64,000 bases of DNA. Origin: Nipponacmea schrenckii (lineage: Eukaryota; Mollusca; Gastropoda; Lottiidae). Location: contig CM060199.1 in the NCBI GenBank assembly GCA_030562195.1, forward strand, positions 23,022,338 to 23,086,337, read 5' to 3'. Positions within the stretch are counted from its first letter, which is position 1. Every line of letters begins with the position of its first letter. Positions 34,421 through 45,138 of the stretch are shown in pieces. Both the position numbers and the translations under genes were made by a program. The notes under the pieces were generated by a model. That model was given only the letters and a program-made list of their open reading frames with translations, ran no database searches and had not been told where the DNA came from.

Positions 34421-34700
34421 AATTGAGAGGTTATGGAGAGAAGTGTGGTCAGGCTGCTCTATTCTATTTTACTCTTTGTTTTATCAAATGGAAGGAGAAG
34501 GAATTCTGCAGCCCGACAATGAGAAACATTTAGCGGTATTGCATTTGGTGTATAAAGTAAGAATACAACAACATTTGGATGTTTTCAAGAATGCTCTCAG
34601 CCGCAGGCCTCTAAGAACAGAGAGAAACAGGTCTCCATGGCAGTTGTGGATATCCGGTGTTACTGACAATCAGCTGAATCTCACAGATCTTTCATCTGAG
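34421..34700 (+). pseudogene. duplicated transposase exon 3
   Basis: Copy of 30911-31190, reading frame intact, splice sites conserved. Confidence 0.85.
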
Positions 34701-35085
34701 GTTTGTATTTATTTTCCTTTTACATTAATTTTCAAATGAAGATGGAATCCAGTATTAATTGTGTCTAATAAAATATAATATATTGCAAGAAAGCAGGAAT
34801 TTTATTGTCTTATTGTGAGATACTGCATAATGTGTGCAATTCTCTGCTGGTGTAGAGATTTCAAATATTTTAGAATATGAAATTGACATGGGATAAGAGA
34901 TATGCATTGGACGTAAAGCTCTGGATTTTTCATCTTTCGGGCTTTCTGGATTTTTGGCTACATCAATTTTGTGCTGACTCAGGATTTTTGTAGTTTATAT
35001 TATATTTATAATTGGTATGTATCTGTGATGATTAAGAGTTGTCCAAATTAGATGTATTGAAATATTCCTTTTCCTCTCTTTCCAG

Positions 35086-35265
35086 CCACCACTGGACATG
35101 TATGGGATTGATGTAGATGGTCCTGTATCTCTAGATATCCATGGTGTTGATATTCCAGATACTGAAGAAATCCAAAATATAGATACTATTAACGATATAC
35201 TAAATCGACAGTCTGATTCTTTTGGTGTAGACATTTACAAGGATATACTTGCTTTATTGGAATAA
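35086..35265 (+). pseudogene. duplicated transposase last exon
   Basis: Copy of 31585-31764 including the stop codon; the encoded tail is the same, with one synonymous change seen (GGCGTAGAC to GGTGTAGAC). Confidence 0.85.
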
Positions 35266-35489
35266 AAAAAAAACAGACATAGTGGTCTATCTTAATTACC
35301 TGCAATGAAACTACTTAATCATTAACACTCATATAAAGCTCATAAGTGGAGCTCTTGGATAAAATAGTAATTTGTCACTGCCCCCCACGCTCCCTCCCCC
35401 CAAAACTTGGTACCATGGGAGGCTTCAGAATCTATAGAATATATATGGGATATACCGCATTTAGAGCCATATGAGTTTCCTATAGTTAG

Positions 35490-35935
35490 GTCTTAGTTTC
35501 ATAGCTAGGAAACTAAGACCCTGGATACTATGAAACTAAGACCCTGTAGAAATTGTTTATTTCCAGCATTTTTCAAATATTATATCAATATCATGAATTA
35601 TCATATGGCTGGGTTCTCTTTTGACCATCAGATGGAGGGGTTCAGTATGGTTTTGGGGGTTGTTTCCAGGGTCTTAGTTTCCTAGTAGGTCTTAGTTTCA
35701 TAGTATCCAGGGTCTTAGTTTCCTAGTGGGCCTTAGTTTCATAGTATCCAGGGTCTTAGTTTCCTAGTAGGTCTTAGTTTCCTAGTGGATCTTAGTTTCA
35801 TAGTATCCAAGGTCTTAGTTTCCTAGTAGGTCTTAGTTTCATAGTATCCAGGGTCTCAGTTTCCGAGTAGGTCTTAGTTTCATAGTATCCAGGGTCTCAG
35901 TTTCCTAGTAGGTCTTAGTTTTATAGACACCCAAT
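35490..35935. repeat. ~41-bp minisatellite, copy 2
   Basis: Copy of 31985-32455 with one unit fewer. Confidence 0.9.
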
Positions 35936-36380
35936 AATTGCAGGCTCTGTTGCATTATGACAGTGTGAAAGGAGACAGAGGTGACAGGCATTTAGATACA
36001 TCTTTATTGTTATTAAGAGAATAACAATTTATTGCATTTAGTTATATTTTTTTATTAAGAAAATAAAAATTGTGGCATAGTATAAATTTGTAACACAAAA
36101 CCCCTAAAACCTTCTATTCCATACCTAACGAACTCTAGTCTGGGCTTCAAACAAGAAATGCCAAAATGAAATTTATAATGACTTTACAACAAATTAATCC
36201 GATAAACACAGCAATAAAAACTTAATTTTAATAGTGCTATTTTGACACATCATTCAAGATAAACAAATCAAGTGCATGCATAAAAATAGACTTTGCTTTA
36301 CTTTGCACAGCTATTCTAATAAAAAGGGCTACACATCAAAAATAGGCAGACTAACACAGACAGAAGAAGAAGATATTGAT

Positions 36381-36670
36381 CTAATTAATGCCAAATCCAT
36401 AGGCACATACTATAATGTTGATCATTGATTTCTCAAAGAAATCATAATTTTGCATGGCTTTTGTTTGATTGAAAGTTAAAGATGGTGCACATGTGTTAAC
36501 GGTTGACAGTTTTTCATTTTCGTGATCAAATACTATTAATGCCTCAGAAATATTGGGAGATATCTGTCTGCTTCCAGTTAATGCCACCATTAAATGGTCA
36601 ACATTCAGAATTACATCATTTTCAGTTATATCATCTTCTATTTCTATCCAATTTGTTGTTAGTCTTCCTC
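36381..36670 (-). CDS. HECT-domain gene, last exon with catalytic Cys
   Basis: Acceptor tttatttaag; reads RGRLTTNWIEIEDDITENDV … VALTGSRQISPNISEALIVF … KLSTVNTCAPSLTFNQ … CAYGFGIN and stop. LPTxxTCxxxLxx-type context around NTCAPSLTF places the active-site cysteine of HECT E3 ubiquitin ligases, which receives ubiquitin from an E2 before transfer to substrate. Phase joins exactly to the exon at 37674. Retention of the Cys suggests selection while the element was active. Related proteins are usually labelled G2E3-like. Confidence 0.85.
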
Positions 36671-36679
36671 CTTAAATAA

Positions 36680-37150
36680 AAAAAGCGATGGCCCATCGTA
36701 ATTCGCCCACCATTAGCAACCTTAGTTATCCGGGCGGTGGACAAGAGGTATCAGTAAATGCAATATTTTAAATGTAACATACTCATAGGAAATATTTTTC
36801 GATTGGTTTTATTTTCAATAGGCTTTATCCTTGGGTCTTTACAAAGACTCATTCCAAGTTTCATTTAAATCCATCAAGGAATGTGGTCTCTATCGTGTTC
36901 ACAACAATTGTGAGAGGCTGATAAAGTGAACACGTTTTTAAGAACAAGGGCAATAACGCATTCAATATCTTTTGATTGGTCTGATTTTTAACCAAGTTTC
37001 ATCAAATTCCATCAAGAATTCACAAGGAATTTCAGGACAAGGGCAATAACTCATAGTAAATATTTTTCGATTGGTTTTATTTTCAATAGACAGACAGACA
37101 GACAGGGGCGACGACGAAATACGCCCACATTAATGTGTGGGCGTATAAAA
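36680..37150 (-). repeat. palindrome-ended repeat inserted in the HECT intron
   Basis: Right end is AATACGCCCACATTAATGTG TGGGCGTATAAAAAG, a hairpin, preceded by GACAGACAGACAGG. Left end carries GCGATGGCCCATCGTAATTC and TTAGTTATCCGGGCGG. Internal units contain AAGGGCAATAACTCAT and TTCGATTGG. It is the reverse-orientation relative of the repeat in transposase intron 1. Confidence 0.85.
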
Positions 37151-37479
37151 AGCAGTAAGGGCTTATACATACAAGGTTTTGGATAATTTACCCATGATAA
37201 ATTGTTAACTAATTAAAATTCATCTGGATACATGCCATACAAAATTTCTATAAAACATTATTGTCTCTAACTTCAAATTATATTTAATCTCTACAGTGTT
37301 CACAAACAATTGATAATAAAACAAAAATATAAAAATGAACAGGATTTCAGGAATTTTTATCAGAATCAAACCATAGCTCACTGATGCTAACTTAAAACAA
37401 AACAGTTCAAACAATGCGTTTCCATGATTGGATAATGGAAGCTCAATGACGGTGATCCCTTTGTGAAAAGCCTACTCAC

Positions 37480-37674
37480 GTTCAATTTTTTTTACAAATT
37501 GATGAAAATTATATATTATCATCTCTTCTATGGTTCTTTCTTCTGGATGAATGGAAAAACATGGCTTGAATAAATTTATCAAGTCAGCAGATTTAGCTGA
37601 ACATCTGTTGAAATAGTCAACAGCTTCAGTGTGAAACTTGCTCAAGATGCTACTAACGTCATGTAGCCTCAAAC
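37480..37674 (-). CDS. HECT-domain gene exon
   Basis: Bounded by acceptor tttttatatag and donor gtgagt; phase 1 to phase 1. Reads GLRLHDVSSILSKFHTEAVD YFNRCSAKSADLINLFKPCF … MIIYNFHQFVKKIE. Corresponds to the middle of the HECT C-terminal lobe region in G2E3-like proteins. No damage. Confidence 0.8.
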
Positions 37675-38317
37675 CTATATAAAAAACACAAAAAGTTATT
37701 TACAATTTATGTACATGTATCATGAACAGTAACAAATTTTACTATTCCCAGGCTTTAAAGGAGGATTATCCCTAAATCAAAACTTCTATAGTGTCCAGTA
37801 AGAATTAGGTCTCCTAGATATCATAAATGGATGATGAATATCAAAAGACCCCTAACCTGATTATTTGCAACCATAAAACCCTATTTGGTTGACGATGATT
37901 GCCTTCAATACTTTTTCTAATACAAATTGAGAGATAAATTTAGACTTCCTTTAAACGTTTCATTATTTGACATCACTCAAGGAAAAACCCTACCCATCAA
38001 AGAGCAAATCAACTATTTCTAGGCCTTTGAAAGACAATGTCACTTTTCAAGTTAAATGTCCAGCTAGAGGGAAGAGTTATTGAATGATTTTGATAAATCT
38101 TGCACCAGTTATTTTGTTATCAGTCAAGCGAGTATCCAAAAGAAAACAGTATGATTCAGAAGCTTTCTCTATAAAAGTTGGCCCTTTTTCACTCGATTTA
38201 AAAGTGTTTTTAAATCGCTGTTATGTGGTCCTATGCTACCTTTCTGAAAGATTATTTTCAATTTTAATTAGAGATTACCAGTAACCATCTAATATACTTT
38301 TAACTACAAAAACATAC

Positions 38318-38498
38318 CTTCTTTGAATTGCAACATAGAAGGTAAAAAGCGGCAATAACCATAATGGTATTTAATAGCATGGACGGCTTCATCTTTCGTT
38401 GCGATCTTTAAAACTTTTCGGTAGCCAACAGATTCTAAAACATCTACATATCTTTCAAATACTGTATTTAAACTATTATCATCATTAGATTGTTGAAT
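38318..38498 (-). CDS. HECT-domain gene exon
   Basis: Acceptor tttttgttatag, donor gtatgt. Reads IQQSNDDNSLNTVFERYVDV LESVGYRKVLKIATKDEAVH … CRFLPSMLQFKE. Helical part of the HECT fold; phase 0 in, phase 1 out, matching both neighbours. Confidence 0.8.
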
Positions 38499-38847
38499 CT
38501 ATAACAAAAATTATATATTTATTGGAATCTTTTATTGCTAATTTTCACCTTACTATCATTATTATGTAACTGCACATCTATTTTTGTTAAAAGCTGAATC
38601 TATGAGAATTAACAAGTCATCATTACAGAAAAAAACTTCTTAAGACAAAAAAATAGTTTTTTTTTATGAATCTCTCAGCCTTTCCAGTTTAACTTTTCTG
38701 TCAAATTGAACAATCTTATATGTTGCAACATATTTTTGGTCACTATAAGATTTCACTATCCATATTTTTAAAATAATTACACAGAAAATAACAAAGGCAT
38801 TGATTAATAATATGCTGTTCTAGACCCAGTTTAAATTATTCCTTTAC

Positions 38848-39295
38848 CGCTTTGAGTATTTGAAGCATATCATAAGGCAAACAATCTTCTGGAATGGCAT
38901 CCACACTTGGTTCTTTATCATTTAAAATGAAATCAGTTATGTGGGGATGCAAACACTGAGGTCCTTGGTTACCAGTAAGGATAGAAAATGCAGCAGCCTT
39001 TCCAATTGTTACATAAATCTTCTTTTGTAACAGATCTGAGTTAACTGAGAAACTACCATTTTCAAAAACAGGTGATTTTTTGAATAAAAGAGAAAAAAAT
39101 TCTCTGGTGAGGCCACCAGAATCAATCCCTTCCTCTCCTATGAAAATAATTTGAAATTTTCCAGTAAAATCAACATCTTCTAAATTATCCATTGCTGTTG
39201 GTAAAAAATTTCTGCGAACAACTGAAATAATGTTGTTATCATCTTTTAAAACCATATCACATCTTTCCTTCAGTGCTTCATTTAAGGTGATTAAT
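38848..39295 (-). CDS. HECT-domain gene, first HECT exon
   Basis: 149 codons between acceptor tttttgtag and donor gtaaag. Reads ITLNEALKERCDMVLKDDNN … FQIIFIGEEGIDSGGLTREF FSLLFKKSP … HPHITDFIL … LPYDMLQILKAV. The GEEGIDSGGLTREFFSLL block is diagnostic of the HECT N-lobe. Undamaged. Confidence 0.9.
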
Positions 39296-39784
39296 CTACA
39301 AAAATATAAATTTTAAAAAAATTACTTGGTATCATTTAGATTTTAAATTCATTCATTTGTGTTCCTCATTCAAGTCGTATCTAGTGGTCTGATTCAATGC
39401 CTCAAAACCACTTTTCATAAACACTTATCGAATCTTAAATTTTCCCATATGCAGATCACCACTGTAATAAACATTTCAAAATTAAAGGATATGTGAAAAG
39501 AAATATGAAAATCGTTGAATTTGATCAAAAGCATTTATTTTTAAAAGTAAACTAACATATCTATCAATTCCAACAAATTTTTTTTTTTCAAAAAACGTTT
39601 AGAGTAGAAAAAAAGGCTTTCAAAGTAGGCTTCTTTAGCATGAGTCGAACGTTAATGAGCTAGGCGATCACGTGACCGCATGACGTCAGAGATGCCCAAC
39701 TAAAATAAAAACAAATGGAGAACTAAGCCTAGCTAATATTATTATAACCTTCGGGAGTTTAGCGCTTTAATTTCTGATCATATG

Positions 39785-39977
39785 TGGGCAATGGAGATTT
39801 ATCAGCTGGTATAGAGTCATTAGAAATTAAGCCATATCAATTCGAACCATTAAAACGCTCCATATCTGACGAAACTGCCAAGCTTTCAGACTCCCCCCAG
39901 TCGGATTCTTCCGATCCATCAGAACTTGACACAGATACGGAAGAAGAGGATGATCCCCGTCTTGGAAATACGACATG
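39785..39977 (+). CDS. P2X7-C-terminus-like first exon (partial)
   Basis: Open frame reading SLEIKPYQFEPLKRSISDE, then Ser/Asp/Glu-rich ELDTDTEEEDDPRLGNTTW, ending at a gtaggc donor within the Trp codon. IKPYQFEP followed by an acidic stretch and LGNTxW is the usual start of the cysteine-rich domain shared with the P2X7 receptor C-terminus; proteins of this kind are often labelled P2X purinoceptor 7-like although they lack the channel. The cysteine-rich second exon is not in the element. The only nearby ATG (39782) is out of frame, so a one-base error or loss of the start is likely. Confidence 0.55.
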
Positions 39978-41140
39978 GTAGGCAAAAACTTTTCACAAAC
40001 TCTTTTAAATTGGCTCTCAACAATAAAATTGATCGGAAGAGGCCTTTGCTGATTCAAATTCGTAGTAGGCCTATAGGTTCTTTTTTTTATCTTCATTACG
40101 ACAGTTGCCGTTCAGTGCAGTGGCTAAAAACCACGTCGTGGTAAATATAATTAGGCTAGGCCTTGTTGCGATTTTCATAAAATTTTGAAGTTAGAAGAGT
40201 ACAGTCGGCATTTTCATGGGTTGATTTTGATCTTGAATATTTGTAAAGAGCCTTCAGAAGTACCAGAAATGTAGGCCTACGTAAATTGCATCAGGCATAT
40301 TCGAAATTTCTCCTTTGGCTTTACTGCCTTTAGGATAATTTGAATAGGCCTACTAGGCTACCGTTTTCACACCTAGCTGGCACTTTTAAAATCAAATCAT
40401 TGTAATATTGCAGTGGAAATCTCGACTAGGCTTATATAGCGGGATAATTGCTTTCGTTTGCAATCTGCGTGTGTGTGCTGTTGTGTGCTAATATAAAATG
40501 TTACCACGCTGTGGAAAAGAGCCACTGCCACAAATAAATGGCGTTACATAATTTGTTCTAAAATGGGGAACTCGCCACTAAAGTCTTTAAAAGATCTTAT
40601 TCACATCCCACAATTTTGTTTCGGGACATGTTATACATTATTTAAAGAGGCATAAGTGAATAATTTTCTGGAGAAACTGTAATTTAGAGCCGAATTTATC
40701 ATTATGGACGTAGGCCTTTTTCTCACTGATAGGCCGAGGAGGGTCTAGTGTTGCAGTGTAGTGATCAAAACGAAATTCAGAAAAATGGAAACGATGGATC
40801 GTTTAGATTAGCTTAGGCCGAATATAATTGAATTATGTTTCTTTGCTGACATCCATTCGTAAGGGAGGAAATAGGCAAAAAGTGCGTAGCCGATTCGGGA
40901 GACATGAATCCGACTGAAACGATAGCCTAGCTAGAGCAAGGATCTCTGACCCTAGAATAGGCCTAGTCAATAGGCCTAAATATAAAAATTCGTAAAAAAT
41001 TGACAATACTATGCCACAGATAACTCGGATTAACTTAGCCCATGTACGTTCCTTTTACTTTATAAGATCTAGGCCTACTCATTTCTTCTTCAGTTCAATC
41101 TTCAACATTCGTAAGTGTAAGTCAGAATTTTGAAACTCAC

Positions 41141-41506
41141 CTGCAACCTTTGCCTCTTGGCAAAAGCCCCTCCACCTTTTCGACGATCGCCTCTTTTGTT
41201 TTTCTGGTCAATGCTGGCATGAGGCCTAAGTGGTTCACGAAAAATGGTTGGCACGGCACCTGCCTTGAGCTTTGGATTGGCGTTCACATATCCATATTGG
41301 GCTAGTAAGACTGGGTTCCGGTCATACGCATCGTCTGCAAAATGATCGGAACACAGCCTGGAATATTTAGTGGGGGAAAAATTCTTCCGCTTCAGTTTGA
41401 CAATCCAAGTTTTCACAAGATGTTCATCTTTAGGAAAGCGGAACATATGAACACCAGAGCCCTTTCCTCCGCGATTATTACAGCCATAGGCCACACACTG
41501 CGGCAT
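41141..41506 (-). CDS. THAP zinc-finger exon
   Basis: Starts MPQCVAYGCNNRGGKGSGVH MFRFPKD, continues KTWIVKLKRKNFSPTKYSRL CSDHFADDAYDR and ends the domain with GAVPTIF. The C2-CH ligands (C4, C9, then C-x2-H in CSDHF), the invariant Trp, the Pro and the AVPTIF box are all present, so this is a complete THAP DNA-binding domain. A basic tail (KRGDRRKGGGAFAKRQRLQ) reaches a gtgagt donor. It lies just inside the right inverted repeat of the nested element. The transposase body is missing, consistent with internal deletion. Confidence 0.9.
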
Positions 41507-41763
41507 AACGTCAATGTAAACAATATGGCGGGTGAATTAGATTGGGCATCTCTGACGTCATTTACAAAAGGTCACGGAAACGACCTTTCATTTTTGCATA
41601 TTTCAGACCTGTGTTTTTAAAAGGATTTTTAGCTATTTTAGAATTATTTCTAATTTTTTTTATTGGTTGCAATCGATAGATGAATGATTTTACTTTTCAA
41701 ATAGGTGGTTTCAAGCCTTTTTTGAAAATCTCTTCACATATCCTTTAAATGTATATAATATAC

Positions 41764-41897
41764 CTGTCTTGACAATTTTTTACATCATTTTCTTCCTGAG
41801 AATTCTTTTGTACCGGTAAATTTTCAAAACAGAGTTCAGCATGACATTGTATTGTTTCTTTGTTTCTTTCCCACAAATAGGACACATTACTTTCAAT
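41764..41897 (-). pseudogene. HECT gene exon with broken UBZ-like zinc finger
   Basis: Acceptor cttttttag and donor gtatat. In the frame inherited from the upstream exons it reads LKVMCPICGKE and then stops; the frame required by the HECT exon reads ETIQCHAELCFENLPVQKNS. The spacing between CPIC and HAELC is 29 nt where 30 would give a C-x2-C-x10-H-x3-C finger of the ubiquitin-binding UBZ type. A single lost base in the AAACAAAGAAAC stretch would explain it. Confidence 0.65.
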
Positions 41898-42777
41898 CTA
41901 AAAAAAGCAAGGAGGGATATAAAATAACACAGAGCAAACAAACAAATAAGGCTAGAACACTTATCAAGTTATGATCCCTGTGGCTTGTCACACAAGTAAC
42001 CTGCGGCCATATGACAGCAGCTTTAAATCTTTTGAAAAAGTAAGTGACATAAGAAAGTAAAACTAAATTAAGAGTTTCATTCCATTTTGGTATAAAAAAG
42101 AGACAAACAGAATACAATGGTCAATGATTTAAAAAAACTAATTTTATGCAAATGGACCACCAGAATACCAAACCCAAGTAAATTACAAATCAGAAGACTA
42201 AAATAGTAAATATGAGATTGGAAATTTTGTTTTATGAACTATCTTTATGCCAGATCTAATTTATATGAAAAAAATAATGAATCACAATTATTCTGCTTTT
42301 GAAAATTATTAAACAAGCAAAAAGAATAATAAGGAATTACTAAAGAATGAAAAATAAACTAAATCATAATAATGGAAGGAGGATAACCTGTAGTTATATT
42401 TATTATACATATTACCAAATGTCATTATTTCTGTTAAACAAACATCACAGGGCAATTTAGCTTGATTATTGTTCAGTTAATTGTTCTGAGGTATTTTTAC
42501 TCAAAGAAAAGAGGAAAAAACAACTAGATTGATAAAACTGTCTGTTTAGATATATTTTGTCAAATAACATAAGGTTAATGACCAAGGAAGATATAGACAT
42601 TGGCCATTTTCAACATTCATTAGACAGTATTTTTTGATGTCATCGAGAGATTACAATGAGTGAGAGGTTTTCCTGCTATAATTAAAAACAAAAACAAGTA
42701 ATTAGAGTTAGTAACAAATAAAAGAATTAGGTTTCCAGTGAATTGCAACAATTCAAAGAAAAAGATTGAAATATTAC

Positions 42778-42818
42778 GTGTTATCATCAGTTTTGATTTC
42801 ATCTTCATTTTTAATATC
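42778..42818 (-). CDS. HECT gene microexon (41 nt)
   Basis: Acceptor ttaaatattgtag, donor gtaata; encodes DIKNEDEIKTDDN plus two bases. Its phase matches the exon at 43334 upstream. Short, so support comes from splice sites and phase only. Confidence 0.5.
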
Positions 42819-43265
42819 CTACAATATTTAACAACACAGTAATCTGTTTGAAAGATCAAACATGAATTAAACTTTTAAAACAACCTAAGCAATATTGATC
42901 CTAAGATACTGACACATTGAGAATAAATTATCTTTTTTAAGTTTTAATTCTTGGGAGAGCTTATTGTTACTCTAAACATCACATGAAGTATTGTGTCTGG
43001 CAAATGATTAAACTTCAACTTGGGGGATATTGAACTTGAAATGTTGAATCTAATTTTTGTCATATGAGCATATTATTCCATCAAACTCATCAAATCAAGG
43101 TATATATATATATAACAGGATATATATATATATATATATATAGATAAGTAACAAATCAGCAAGATTTTATATATAGCCTTTTGTGCTATAAAAATTGACA
43201 AAACAATGATTAATGATGGACTAACAATTATACATGACTTTAAGGCAAAATAATTTTATAAGTAC

Positions 43266-43334
43266 CTGTGAAACACAAGTAAATTTGCATATTGGTGTAA
43301 TTTTTTTTTGCTTGATTACTGGTAAATCATCATC
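43266..43334 (-). CDS. HECT gene exon
   Basis: 69 nt, acceptor tttctttttaag, donor gtactt; encodes DDDLPVIKQKKITPICKFTC VSQ. Acidic-basic linker of unknown function. Confidence 0.55.
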
Positions 43335-43710
43335 CTTAAAAAGAAAATGAAATATTTTTTAGCTTATCATTAATAATGCCATTGTCTGATAAAAAAAAAA
43401 AGGTTGCAAAGCTCCATTCATTCTTAGGTCTTCACAGTTGAAGACATTAAAAGCTTTTGTCTTTGGCATATCCAAGCATAGACAAATGATTACTTTATGC
43501 TTTAATTAATGCCACCAAGTGAGTAATCTGAAATTACTTTTGTCTATTCACCCCATTCTTAATATACACAAACATACTAAACAATAAAAGTTTTATGACA
43601 ACTGTAGTCACTATCATCCACATAAGCTACTTATGATTGTTGCAAATAAAAAACATTGCCTTCAATTTGTTGCTAATTTGTCTAAATAGAGGAAACACAT
43701 GAAATTATAC

Positions 43711-43873
43711 CTCCCTAATTGAGGTATCCTCCTCCTTCTGACAAACGTGGATACTTTTTATACAGAGTTTCTCTAAAATCTTCTGGGTCATTGATTTTAT
43801 CAAAAACTACCCTCTTCTCTCCTAGCCCTGCCTCCAGCAAAGTCATTTTCCCAGCTTTATCTGGCTTATAATC
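43711..43873 (-). pseudogene. HECT gene exon, N-terminal ubiquitin-like segment
   Basis: Acceptor with a long T run (ttattacag), donor gtataa. Reads DYKPDKAGKMTLLEAGLGEK RVVFDKINDPEDFRETLYKK YPRLSEGGGYLN, then a TAG five bases before the donor. The pattern F-x-(D/E)-F-R-E-x-L-(x)-Y-P-x-L-x-x-G-G-Y is the start of the N-terminal domain in this HECT family. Removing one base near the TAG would restore phase with the next exon, so a one-base insertion or an error is likely. Confidence 0.6.
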
Positions 43874-44445
43874 CTGTAATAAAAAAAAAACAATTTTTTA
43901 AAATGATTCCCCTAATTCTGATGCCTCGGCCAGTGCTTTCGAGAGTCGGCCCGGTGTCGACTTTCAACCCCTAATACCTAAAATAACAGGATTATAGTAC
44001 CTCTGTAATCCTGGCATTTTTTAAAAGCTTATACACTTTCAAAGTGAAACTTATAATTTTATTTTTATTTCATTTATTAGGCCTACACTCTGTTCCTTAA
44101 AATTTTGGGCCCCTCCTTAAAATTGAATTTTACTAGAAACTGCCTTTTTCACAATGTATTTCAGGACACCTTTAAACAAATAAAAGACTATAGGCCTATA
44201 GAAATATGTGTAACAATAATTAATAATAATAAGAGGCCAATTATATTAATTTCATTTCGCCCCAGCTCAGACATAAAAAAATATACCTGATCAGGTGTTG
44301 ACAGGCAGAAGAATTTATGCGACCATTTGGGTAAGATTGAGAGTTCTTTGACTCAGGTATCTGCTTGCTGTTATTCTTTTCGCGCCGGTGGCTCTGCTTG
44401 ACCCCGATAAAGAGCTATTAATATTATAAGGCAAAAAAATTCGTC

Positions 44446-44604
44446 CTAGTTCTTGTCTTTGACATTATTTGTTGTAGCTGAGGGGACTGGTGTAGATGGC
44501 TGAGATATTGATGGAGATGCAGGCGATGGATTAGTTTGACTGGGTGATGACTCCAACTCCGATGCCGCTTGTCGAAGCAAATTAGCTACTTTATTGACAT
44601 CCAT
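44446..44604 (-). CDS. HECT gene probable first exon
   Basis: Begins ~37 bp inside the right terminal inverted repeat with MDVNKVANLLRQAASELESS PSQTNPSPASPSISQPSTPV. A short helix with LLRQAA followed by a Ser/Pro-rich stretch is typical of the N-terminus of these transposon-borne HECT proteins. The frame closes at 44446 with no clear donor before it, so the true exon end is unresolved. Confidence 0.5.
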   Translation of the reverse strand: MDVNKVANLLRQAASELESSPSQTNPSPASPSISQPSTPVPSATTNNVKDKN

Positions 44605-44640
44605 TTTTTCTTGTCAACGTGGTGACATAAGGAGAGTTAT

Positions 44641-45132
44641 CTCCCTTGTCTGGGAGCATTTATTTTAGGTTTCAATCATTTCATTCCCACGTGACTGTCA
44701 CGTGAACATGTTTTTCAAATAAGACTAATGCAATAGTTCTTTTACAACGGAGAAAATGCTAAGTTCATTTGACTGATGTCAATAGACCAATGGAAGACGT
44801 TTCTTAACATATTCTCTTTACAAAACCACAAATGTCTTACTTCACTCAACACAAGTCATAATGGTTTATTCTTGATGAATGAACAACTTGTATTAAGTCA
44901 TGTGTTATGTTGCTATTATATTGGATTTTGCTAAACGGTATTTGAGAATTGAAATGAATACATTTCCTTTTGAAAAAAAAACTATGCACTATCAATTTTG
45001 ACATACTACTTATGTCATGTTAACAAGATCATTAGTGGTGTATTGACATATGGAATATGATTTAGCATGCATAAATATTGATTTAGTCAAAGCTTCTGGT
45101 CATTTAATTTTGTCCCCATTTGCCCTTCCATA
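44641..45132 (-). repeat. IS3EU right terminal inverted repeat
   Basis: Inverted partner of 28132-28575; outer end reads …CCCCATTTGCCCTTCCATA. The promoter of the HECT gene probably lies here, since its ATG is only ~37 bp inside. Confidence 0.9.
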
Positions 45133-45138
45133 AATACT
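45133..45138. repeat. target-site duplication AATACT (right)
   Basis: Direct copy of 28126-28131. Confidence 0.85.

Larger units (their letters stand above)
29211..36180 (+). repeat. 3.5-kb tandem duplication inside the IS3EU element
   Basis: 29211-32700 and 32708-36180 are near-identical, including introns, the palindrome-type insertion and the minisatellite; the period is about 3.5 kb. The first unit starts within exon 1 at ACTATTTCGTCGCTTG; the seam after the first unit is ATTATAT at about 32701. Small differences (CGATAATAG vs TGATAATAG, one minisatellite unit fewer in copy 2, a 26-base local duplication near 32960) show it is real or at least not a trivial copy artefact. Confidence 0.95.
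39486..41744. mobile_element. nested TTAA-flanked transposon (Kolobok-like, internally deleted)
   Basis: TTAA at 39482-39485 and 41745-41748 flank a 2,259-bp segment whose ends are inverted repeats beginning AGGATATGTGAA. Similarity extends ~220 bp inwards, to TGACGTCAGAGATGCCCAA at 39682-39700 and 41546-41564. TTAA duplication plus a THAP coding exon points to Kolobok; piggyBac also uses TTAA but lacks THAP. It lies in the intron between the UBZ-like and HECT exons of the HECT gene, hence younger than the 17-kb element. Only a terminal exon remains at each end, converging on an empty centre. Confidence 0.7.
28132..45132 (+). mobile_element. 17-kb IS3EU-type DNA transposon with cargo genes
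   Basis: Ends are inverted repeats of ~445-490 bp (28132-28575 and ~44641-45132) starting TATGGAAGGGCAAATGGGGA, bounded by the 6-bp direct repeat AATACT. Inside are a multi-exon IS3-like DDE transposase on plus (partly duplicated) and a HECT-domain gene on minus whose first exon abuts the right repeat. A nested TTAA-flanked transposon and palindrome-ended repeats in introns complete it. Removing the element and one AATACT restores an ordinary ~300-bp intron of the recombinase gene. Class from memory: eukaryotic transposases with IS3-like architecture and 6-bp duplications are called IS3EU. Confidence 0.85.

Noticed and set aside
37084..37150. Telomere-like or simple GACA repeat
   Set aside because: The GACAGACAGACAG run is the reverse-strand counterpart of the CCGTCCGT run at the end of the palindrome-ended repeat.
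39827..40096. 89-codon minus-strand frame opposite the P2X7-like exon
   Set aside because: Antisense of a recognisable coding exon; no domain of its own.
39486..41744. piggyBac assignment for the TTAA-flanked element
   Set aside because: TTAA fits piggyBac, but a THAP domain with ~220-bp inverted repeats fits Kolobok better; no piggyBac block is inside.
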